This document shows positions 38,586 through 45,739 of a stretch of DNA of 45,739 nucleotides, piece after piece. How positions within the stretch are numbered: the stretch's first letter is position 1; each line of letters opens with the position of its first letter. The notes beneath the pieces are model-generated. The model was not told where the DNA came from, did not search any database, and saw only the letters and a list, made by a program, of their open reading frames with translations. Both the position numbers and the translations under genes were made by a program. The stretch is from NCBI GenBank assembly GCA_001918745.1, contig MNGN01000001.1, positions 1 to 45,739 of the forward strand. Reading direction: 5' to 3'. The stretch comes from Crenarchaeota archaeon 13_1_40CM_3_52_17. Lineage in GTDB: Archaea; Thermoproteota; Bathyarchaeia; 40CM-2-53-6.

Positions 38586-39509
38586 ATGAGTAAACAAACA
38601 AATTCGTCAGCGATACTTGAATCAATCTCCGACGCAGTAGTCGAAGTTACAGAGAGAGTCTCTCGATCCGTTGTCCGGGTAGGAGCCGGAAGATGGAGAG
38701 GGGGAACCGGAACCGTCTGGAGCAAAGACGGACACATAGTCACAAGCAACCACGTCATCGGCGACATGCGCGAAGTCGAAGTAGGCTTCAGCGACGGAAC
38801 CAAACACACAGCGAAAGTGGTGGGACGAGATCCATTCTCGGACATTGCACTATTGAAAATCGACTCGAACAACCTCACACCAGTTGAGCCAGGGAACTCG
38901 GACAACCTCAAAGTAGGACAATTCGTCCTCGCAGTCAGCAACCCCTTCGGCAGACAACCAAGCGCAACATCAGGAATCGTAACAAACCCAGCATACAGCG
39001 TACGCGGATGGTGGGGATCAACAATGGACAAAGTCGTCGTTACAGACGCACGCCTCAACCCAGGATACTCCGGCGGACCACTCGTGGACGCTAGGGGCAG
39101 AATGATCGGAATCAACGCTGCCTATGCTAACAACCGCGGAATCTCAGTACCAGTCAACACCGTCAAGGGCGTCGTCGACAAGCTAATGCACGATGGAAAG
39201 ATCAAGCGCGCATACATGGGCATCACTGCAGACAGCATCAACCTCCCAGACAATCTATCTGAGCAAGCCGGTATCGGCCAGGAAGCCGGGCTAATCGTCT
39301 ACGGCGTAGACCAAGATAGTGCTGCGAAGAAAGCAGGCCTAGCAATAGGCGATGTCATCGTGAAGCTCGACGGGAAACCGGTTGAGAGCCTCATCGACCT
39401 TCGCGGACTACTCGACGACAAAGCCATCGGAAGACACGTCAACATATCAGTGCTACGCGGAGAGAAACTCACGCAGCTGACGATAACACCAACAGAAGCA
39501 GAAGAATAA
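38586..39509 (+). CDS. HtrA/DegP-like trypsin-family serine protease with C-terminal PDZ, apparently without signal peptide
   Basis: ITSNHVIGD (His), FSDIALLKID (Asp), LNPGYSGGPLVD (Ser); PDZ GVDQDSAAKKAGLAIGDVIVKLDGKPV. Confidence 0.9.
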   Translation: MSKQTNSSAILESISDAVVEVTERVSRSVVRVGAGRWRGGTGTVWSKDGHIVTSNHVIGDMREVEVGFSDGTKHTAKVVGRDPFSDIALLKIDSNNLTPVEPGNSDNLKVGQFVLAVSNPFGRQPSATSGIVTNPAYSVRGWWGSTMDKVVVTDARLNPGYSGGPLVDARGRMIGINAAYANNRGISVPVNTVKGVVDKLMHDGKIKRAYMGITADSINLPDNLSEQAGIGQEAGLIVYGVDQDSAAKKAGLAIGDVIVKLDGKPVESLIDLRGLLDDKAIGRHVNISVLRGEKLTQLTITPTEAEE

Positions 39510-39822
39510 ACAAACCCCAAAGAACAGAGACTCTGGCCCAACAGCCAGGGTCAGCCCTTTTTTCTTATCCAACTTTGTGCTGAGGGTGCTGGCTGTAGGA
39601 GCTAGATCCCGCTCTTGCGGGCAAGATGTTCTGTGCAATACCCCCTTCCCTGGTTTTTGGAGAAAATTTCCTATCTGGGATAGATAATCGGCGAGTCTCG
39701 CGATTCAGGGCACAGTCCGGGCTTGGATGAAAAGGCAAAAAGACGGGAAGTCTAGGCCAGTTCCCGAACGATTCTAGGGCCCGTTGTGGAGCGTGTCCCA
39801 CAATCGAAATCAGGGCTTGAAA

Positions 39823-41073
39823 TCAGCTAATTCTCTTGGCAGTGTTCTGTTTTCTCCGGTTTCGAAACAGAAACAACAAGCCGATTATCCCTGCTGAAAA
39901 AACGCCGATCGCGATGTACGTAGGGTACAGCGACTGAGGAGATGTGAATTGAAGCTCGACCAAGTGAGTCCCATAAGGTACAGCTAGGAACACGTAGTAG
40001 TTGCTAGCATCTTGTTGTAATTTGGCGGTTCCAGATGGGACCCCGTCAACCAGCACAGTGACGGAGGACTGGGGAGGAGCCACTGATCTGGGGATCGTTA
40101 CATTGAGAACCCCTCTGGGTCCGATCTCTGTAACATTGAAACTCAGCAAAGGGTGGTCCGCACCAGTAAGCCGGATTGTTTGGGCCGCTACTGTAGCATT
40201 CCCGTCAATCCCGATCGAGTAGGATGTTCCAGGTGTGGGGTGAATTGTCGTAGAGGATGTTGTCCAAGGCACCCGGAATAGAATCATCTCTGTTGCTCCA
40301 ACGCCGTTGACGGTGACAGTTCCTGACGAAGGAGTCGCGAAGTAGCCAGATGGCGGAACCAGATAGAACGCGTACGTACCGTTTGGTTTGGAGAAGATGA
40401 TGTCGGGTTGCCGGGAAGACATGGTTGTCCCGTCAAGTGTTACTGACCAAGTCGTTGCGTTGCTCAGGCCGTTTTCGTTGAAGACTACGGGGTATTCCTG
40501 AGGTGGGTGAGGTGGAGAGTTCAGTTCGATTCGAGTGGCGTTTCCATCGTTGTAAACGCCTTGATAATTGCCAGCATTACCGAGAGTGAAATTTGAGATC
40601 GAGGTAGTGGATAGTCCGTGGGAAAATGTGAACCTGACATCCGCCTCTGCTCTCTCCCAGCTGTCGACAACATGGTGGCAGGGAAAACAGACAGTGTGCT
40701 CGTGGTGGGCCGATCCTATGCTCCATCTTCCATAGACTGAGCTATAGCCCATGTCCCATATTCGAACATGGTCACGTGGGCCAAAGCAGGACGGCGCGCC
40801 CGGGTCCAGGTGTTCTAAAGTGTAGTTGTACGCTTCTCCGTTAACAGTCTTGGGACTAGAGCAGTATGCAGTGTCGCTCCAGCCATTGAGATTTGCCGCA
40901 ACCCACCAAGCGGGCGCGTAGCCGGTCCAAATTAGAGTGATAGGATCAATGCCATCATCTGTCTGCAAAGGGATGGATGGAAATGCCGAGACTTGGGCCA
41001 ATCCCCGGGCGGGATATCCTGCATAGCTCAATCCTAACGCGAGCAGAATGAGGAGGAAGAGCCGTAATCTCAA
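39823..41073 (-). CDS. Secreted, C-terminally membrane-anchored surface protein with beta-sandwich repeats
   Basis: Signal peptide; YPVVFNENGLSNATTWSVTLDG...GTYAFYLVPPSGYFATPSSGTVTV; C-terminal TM plus basic tail; HHEHTVCFPCHH motif. Confidence 0.7.
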   Translation of the reverse strand: MRLRLFLLILLALGLSYAGYPARGLAQVSAFPSIPLQTDDGIDPITLIWTGYAPAWWVAANLNGWSDTAYCSSPKTVNGEAYNYTLEHLDPGAPSCFGPRDHVRIWDMGYSSVYGRWSIGSAHHEHTVCFPCHHVVDSWERAEADVRFTFSHGLSTTSISNFTLGNAGNYQGVYNDGNATRIELNSPPHPPQEYPVVFNENGLSNATTWSVTLDGTTMSSRQPDIIFSKPNGTYAFYLVPPSGYFATPSSGTVTVNGVGATEMILFRVPWTTSSTTIHPTPGTSYSIGIDGNATVAAQTIRLTGADHPLLSFNVTEIGPRGVLNVTIPRSVAPPQSSVTVLVDGVPSGTAKLQQDASNYYVFLAVPYGTHLVELQFTSPQSLYPTYIAIGVFSAGIIGLLFLFRNRRKQNTAKRIS

Positions 41074-41259
41074 GGATCTGCGTCACATAAACAATGGCGT
41101 GGTTCCTCTTGAACTATTACGATTGAATGGTCAAGGTCGAGGGGACGATAATGCTGAGACTCGTTATAGAAGTTCTAAGAGTACGAGGGTCCAGTCCGTA
41201 TGAGCGGCCCCTTGACCCCAATTCTCTTAATAGTTTGGAAACTATTGGTTGGGCAGATG

Positions 41260-41985
41260 GAATTGAGTCAACCTCAACCCTCCGGTATCTATCCACCACC
41301 ACAGGACAAGCCGAGAAGATTTTCGAGGAACGCGCTGATAGGAATCATCATTATCATTGCGACACTCCTAGCTGCCGGAGGATACGGCGGAAATCGCATC
41401 TATCAAGACTCTCTGCAACCAAATGTACAAGCCACGGCTGTCAACATAGGAACGCCCAGTACGAGCCCAAGTTCTTCCAACGCAGTGAATGACGGTCGAG
41501 TGACAAGTCCAGGATCGTTCGACTACACTACGAGTCTTCCCGGAACTTACACCCTCGTTTGGGACAACATCTTTTCGGTTATCACTTCAAAATCGGTTTC
41601 TGTAACATACACTGTTTCGGGATCCACACATAGCCATTCCTTCACGGTTCAACCCGGCCATAATTACGAACTCTCTTTCAATCTTGGCAATGGTGACAGG
41701 GTATATGGTAACTTTGCTGTCTCGGGAGGGTCGAACGACGTGAATTTCTACATCACAGCCCAAACTTGCACAGAAACTGTAAGCTTCTCCTTCACGCTCG
41801 TCAACCCAGGGAGCGCCAACGGGTTTGCGACTGCTCGGCTCCTAGAAGACGGTAAAGACACTACATGGTCAAACAGATACTACGTTCCCCAAAGTGGGCA
41901 AGTTCAGGGTAGCGGTACAATCACCCTTTCGGATTGCGCGTCGCATATCCTAAGCGTGAGCATTTCGACTCAAGGAAAAGCGTAG
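41260..41985 (+). CDS. Membrane-anchored extracellular protein
   Basis: Pro-rich cytoplasmic N-terminus, one TM (NALIGIIIIIATLLAAGGYGG), Ser/Thr-rich ectodomain. Start inferred at MELSQPQ. Confidence 0.65.
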   Translation, partial: ELSQPQPSGIYPPPQDKPRRFSRNALIGIIIIIATLLAAGGYGGNRIYQDSLQPNVQATAVNIGTPSTSPSSSNAVNDGRVTSPGSFDYTTSLPGTYTLVWDNIFSVITSKSVSVTYTVSGSTHSHSFTVQPGHNYELSFNLGNGDRVYGNFAVSGGSNDVNFYITAQTCTETVSFSFTLVNPGSANGFATARLLEDGKDTTWSNRYYVPQSGQVQGSGTITLSDCASHILSVSISTQGKA

Positions 41986-42104
41986 AGGCTACTCGAAGAA
42001 CCCGAGCTATGCCAGGCAAGTGCGCCCTGGCCTTGCTATTCTATGCGAGATATTGCTCTCCTGTAAATGTTGATAGGAAAGCTGCGTGCATCATTTGTTG
42101 ACAA

Positions 42105-42656
42105 ATGTCCTCTGAAACCGGTTCAGGTCAGAAGCAGCCTCAATCAGCAATAGATCTTACGAGCATGACCCCAATGGAGTTCACGGTGATTTCTGAACCA
42201 TGGACAAAGTACAAGCTAGAGGATCAGACTAAGCTCTTCGTGAAGCTCGTTGTTGTCAAAGTGGTGAGGGGACTGAATGAGCAGGGGCAGCCTGCTTACA
42301 ATATGAACGCGCAGAACATTATTGCGACTCACGGAGCATCGAATCTTAGAGGTCCGCCCTCCACTACTCAGCTTAACCTGGCGGACCCGTCAAGCTACAA
42401 AGTCGTCGCTAGCTTGGATTTCGATCGGATCGGCGACGAGAAGTGGAACGAATATCATCTTACCGACGGAACCGTGTTGAAAGCGAGACTCGAACTGTCC
42501 AACGTGTCTAGAATAGACAAGTATCAAGGCGACGGCGACCCAGTGTATCTCGTGAATACAAGTCAACCACTCGTCAGATTCAAGGTTTCTGACCAGGTCC
42601 TGAGATCAGTCCGAGCTCCAGTTCGGCAGCCTGACGTCAAGGCACCCTACGGTTAG
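42105..42656 (+). CDS. Hypothetical protein
   Basis: 183 aa, good coding character. Confidence 0.65.
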   Translation: MSSETGSGQKQPQSAIDLTSMTPMEFTVISEPWTKYKLEDQTKLFVKLVVVKVVRGLNEQGQPAYNMNAQNIIATHGASNLRGPPSTTQLNLADPSSYKVVASLDFDRIGDEKWNEYHLTDGTVLKARLELSNVSRIDKYQGDGDPVYLVNTSQPLVRFKVSDQVLRSVRAPVRQPDVKAPYG

Positions 42657-42736
42657 AGATCCTCGTTTCCTGGGATAATCCACCAGTTTACGCAATTCGG
42701 CTACTGAAGGAATTTGGTCTAGACCATTTTGTTGGT

Positions 42737-43153
42737 CTAGCGTCCCATCGCGGCTTTGATCTTTCTGCCTATCTGCTCTAGATCGGTTTCGCTTGCAGTT
42801 TTTCTTTCAGGGAAACCGCCCGGTAGCTCGTGAATGTAGCGCGGAATGACATGCACGTGCATGTGGAAGACCTCTTGGGACGCAGCTCGACCGTTAGACT
42901 GGCCGATATTGATCCCGTCAGCCTTGGAGGCTTTCATGACCCCTCGCATGACCTTGGCCACGGAAACGAAAACCCTCCCCACCTCTTCAGGCGGCATCTC
43001 AGCCATGCTTGGATAGTGTTTCTTCGGGACCACTAGGGTGTGTCCGGGATTCAGCGGGTGGATATCGAGGAATGCGAGCGAATGCTGATCCTCGAATACA
43101 GTTATCGCTCCTGCTTCTTTCGAGACTATTTTGCAGAAGATGCACTCCTCACT
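42737..43153 (-). CDS. HIT-family hydrolase
   Basis: CIFCKIV; HMHVHVIPR histidine triad. Start at MSEECIFC. Confidence 0.93.
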   Translation of the reverse strand, partial: SEECIFCKIVSKEAGAITVFEDQHSLAFLDIHPLNPGHTLVVPKKHYPSMAEMPPEEVGRVFVSVAKVMRGVMKASKADGINIGQSNGRAASQEVFHMHVHVIPRYIHELPGGFPERKTASETDLEQIGRKIKAAMGR

Positions 43154-43667
43154 CATGGGTCCATTCCTCTTCCTTGACCTTGTCTCGCTGGTTTGCCAAC
43201 CTAGCAAGATCGAAAAGGAGACTTGACAACCGGTTCACGTACGGGATCGCCTCAGGATTAATCGCCTCTATCTTGGCGAGTGCTGCAATCCGTCTCTCGG
43301 CTCTCCGACAGACTGCTCTCGCGACGTGAAGCTGGGCCCCGGTAACGCTTCCCGTTGGAAGGATAAATCTCCGCAGAGGCTTCAGCCCAGTGTGAATCGA
43401 ATCAATTGTTTTCTCTAGATTGTCAACGTGGGTTTTGCCGATGCGGGGTACGTTTGCGCTGACAAGTTCCGACGCAAGATCTCCTCCCAACGTGAAGAGA
43501 TCTTCTTGAACACTTTTCAGAATCTTCTTAGTCTTTGCATCCTTTACGATCGCTCTAGCCAATCCTATCTGCGAGTTGAGCTCATCAACCGCCCCGTACG
43601 CTTCGACTCTCGGGTTCTCTTTTCCAACCCGGGCCCCGCCATAGAGACCATCAAGCCTGGAATCCAC
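43149..43667 (-). CDS. Cob(I)alamin adenosyltransferase, PduO type; 5' end probably truncated
   Basis: LYGGARVGKENPRVEAYGAVDELNSQIGLARA; RFILPTGS; LHVARAVCRRAERR; NRLSSLLFDLAR. Confidence 0.85.
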   Translation of the reverse strand: MDSRLDGLYGGARVGKENPRVEAYGAVDELNSQIGLARAIVKDAKTKKILKSVQEDLFTLGGDLASELVSANVPRIGKTHVDNLEKTIDSIHTGLKPLRRFILPTGSVTGAQLHVARAVCRRAERRIAALAKIEAINPEAIPYVNRLSSLLFDLARLANQRDKVKEEEWTHE

Positions 43668-43733
43668 GTACGGATCCAGAACAGACCGTTGCTTATAGTA
43701 GCTTAGGGTTCGGCTAGCTCTTCGTTGGTTGAG

Positions 43734-44915
43734 TTAGCTTCGGGGCTCGACTCCGGGGATTACCGTAGGCGTCGGGTTCCCCCTCATTGCTTCACCTGCT
43801 CCGCCTTGCGCCTCAGTTATGGGAGGCCGGGAACGTGCGAACCTCACCCGTCCCCGCCGAGACAAGTTGACAGCCGCAACCATGTCCCGGTCCATTACTG
43901 TTCGACAGTTACTGCACCAGAGTTTGCGTTTCAGTCGCTTGTCCGATTGGAGTCTCTCCCCGCATCTCGGACAAGTCGTACTGGAACCTCTGGTCTCACG
44001 CCTAGACAGACGAATAACCTGTAGGCCTGTCCATCGAGCCTTGTACTCTATCTGTCGCTGAGCCTCACCGAAACTCCACCCGTTCATCCTACCACGATAC
44101 TTTCTACCCTGACCATTACCTCTACGATAGAGGGATCGGAGGCCCTCAATATTCTCGAGAACTATCGCTTCTCTCCGCTGGACTGCCACTGCAACAATCG
44201 TCTTTGTGGCGTTATGGAGTAGGTGATCAGTTCTAGAGATTCTTCGTCGCCCGTACTTTGATGCTATTCTCGTCTTTATCCTAACATCGTCTCGTCTGAA
44301 AGACGCTACTACACGCACCGTAGTGTTGGCTATTCTCACACTCTTCGAAAGGTCATAGTGTTGGGTCTGATTATCGTTTCCAACTGTGAGGTTTCGAAGG
44401 TTACGGTCCACTCCTATCGTGGAGGCGCATTCTATCCTGGGAGGGTCTCGGGTGATGCAGAGACAGAGTCTGGTCCGGGTGAGGGTGAAGGAGCGAACCG
44501 TGACACCTGGTTGAGCGATCGCATGGAGGGTATGCGTGGTCAGCGGGATTGCGAAGCGTTGTCCCCTGGCAACCGGAATCTCCAGTAGACCGTTCCTTAT
44601 CTTGAACCCGTAGCAGGAGACAAGCAATGGTCTGACGGCATACGGGTTCCTAGTAGCATAGCCTCTTCGGACAGATTTCTTCCTAGCGACTAGTATTCCT
44701 GCGGCTCGGGATATTGCGCAGAGCTTGTAGTAGCTGGGAGAATCATACTGGGCAAGCTGGTTGTAGGAAAGTAGTGAAAGCCTTCTCAGAGACAACGCAT
44801 TATTAGCTATACCTATCCGCAGAGACTCGTTAACCATCCTCCTGAACAACTCGAGCAAACGGAGAACCTCACGTGCTGGAGCATAGTGTTGCCAGACAGA
44901 CTTGACAGCCAACAA
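43734..44915 (-). mobile_element. tnpB: TnpB (IS200/IS605-family accessory RuvC-like nuclease), no TnpA seen alongside
   Basis: IGVDRNLRNLTVG (D), IVLENIEGL (E), CPRCG...CSNC zinc finger, DRDMVAAVNLSRRG (D). Confidence 0.9.
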
Positions 44916-45110
44916 CGTCGAAAGAGAGAAGCTGAAACCTGCTTAATACGTCAGAGAGACACCCGATGAGAGTCAACAGAGTCCAGAAGGCTAAAAATGA
45001 GAAGTTAGGATTGAACACTCTTAGTCTGAACTCCCAGCACGACGTGAGAGCGAAGTTAGTATTCTACTTGTTCGGGTTGCTATCCTTGGCTATGTTTAGC
45101 TGTCTTTGTC

Positions 45111-45470
45111 ATGGTTTACCTACAGGTCTCTTTCATCATAATGCTACTCATCATCAGTTCAATTGTTCCCGTCTTGGTTGAAGCGGTTCGCAGGAGGCGG
45201 CGAATTGTCGTCTGGTACAAGGTCGAGGTCGATAGGCGCAGAATGGAGTATTTTGAAAAAAGGAATCAGTCGCGGGGACCGTACTTACTGCGTTTGCTCT
45301 TGGATTCTTCTTGGCCTTAGATATGCGAGCAACAAGGGGCCCTCAAGACCTGGTCTTGTATCTTCTCATCGTGTCAGTCCTAGCCAAGTCAATCCTAGTC
45401 GTGGTCTACGTTCGCCGTCAACCAAAGAAAGAGAATGATTCCAAGGAAGGCAAGATTCACGTCCAATAAG
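45111..45470 (+). pseudogene. Two-TM small membrane protein split between two frames at an A6 run
   Basis: Frame 1 MVYLQVSFIIMLLIISSIVPVLVEAVRRRRRIVVWYKVEVDRRRMEYFEK; another frame continues ESVAGTVLTAFALGFFLALDMRATRGPQDLVLYLLIVSVLAKSILVVVYVRRQPKKENDSKEGKIHVQ*. Confidence 0.55.
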
Positions 45471-45684
45471 AAAGCTGTTTCTGCATCCTGGAGTAGCTTA
45501 GCAATCGGCTCGCATTCGCCCATTTCCGATATGGAATTATCAGTCTCTTCCGAGCTTCCGAGAGAGTATCTTCAAGAGTGGTGAACCCGGATGGGTTTCC
45601 GGCAAGCGCTCTCCGGGCGAGTTCTCTGAATCTCCAGACTCCGAGGGGAACCCATTCTTTCGTCACCTCGAGGAAGACTATCAC
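45457..45684 (-). CDS. Hypothetical protein, near window end
   Basis: 75 aa ORF, modest coding character. Confidence 0.35.
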   Translation of the reverse strand: MIVFLEVTKEWVPLGVWRFRELARRALAGNPSGFTTLEDTLSEARKRLIIPYRKWANASRLLSYSRMQKQLSYWT

Positions 45685-45739
45685 TCCAGCCTGTCGTCGA
45701 ATCTTGCTTAGATATTCCAGGACGGGAAGCCGTGAGGCG

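Overview
Archaeal genome segment, probably from the TACK/Thaumarchaeota-like side. This is inferred from a cpn60/thermosome-type chaperonin, HMG-CoA synthase, Lrp-type RAM proteins, a tRNA intron endonuclease, TATA-proximal leaderless promoters and intron-rich tRNAs. Most of the window is ordinary chromosome: hisS, a tRNA-endonuclease-like subunit, mtnA-like isomerase, HTH-phosphoribosyltransferase, dCTP deaminase, AlkA- and Tag-type glycosylases, a CPA2 antiporter, HMG-CoA synthase, DoxX, SUI1, two cupredoxins next to a gluconate-dehydrogenase-3/GMC oxidoreductase pair, 2-oxoacid:ferredoxin oxidoreductase, an HtrA protease, a HIT protein and a cobalamin adenosyltransferase. Most interesting signals: (1) tRNA genes that fold only if several non-canonical introns are removed (Asp with about 3, Tyr with 4-5, Arg-TCG with 1), together with an EndA-like subunit lacking two catalytic residues; (2) a dispersed repeat present twice in opposite orientation, with a conserved GC-rich head followed by a degenerate ~12-nt TTTCAA-type array; (3) a 72-bp promoter shared by doxX and a distant winged-helix regulator gene; (4) an intein splitting the WCPG/CGDFG motif of the oxidoreductase beta subunit; (5) a 19-bp duplication of the tRNA-Asp 3' end bounding ~1.9 kb, suggesting an integration scar; (6) a divergent pair of RHH-type paralogs with a TTGCAA-rich shared intergenic region; (7) a divergent chaperonin with altered ATPase motifs; (8) several genes split between frames, two of them at homopolymers; (9) a TnpB gene abutting an apparently 5'-truncated adenosyltransferase gene. 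All assignments come from reading the sequence and from recalled family motifs; no searches were run.
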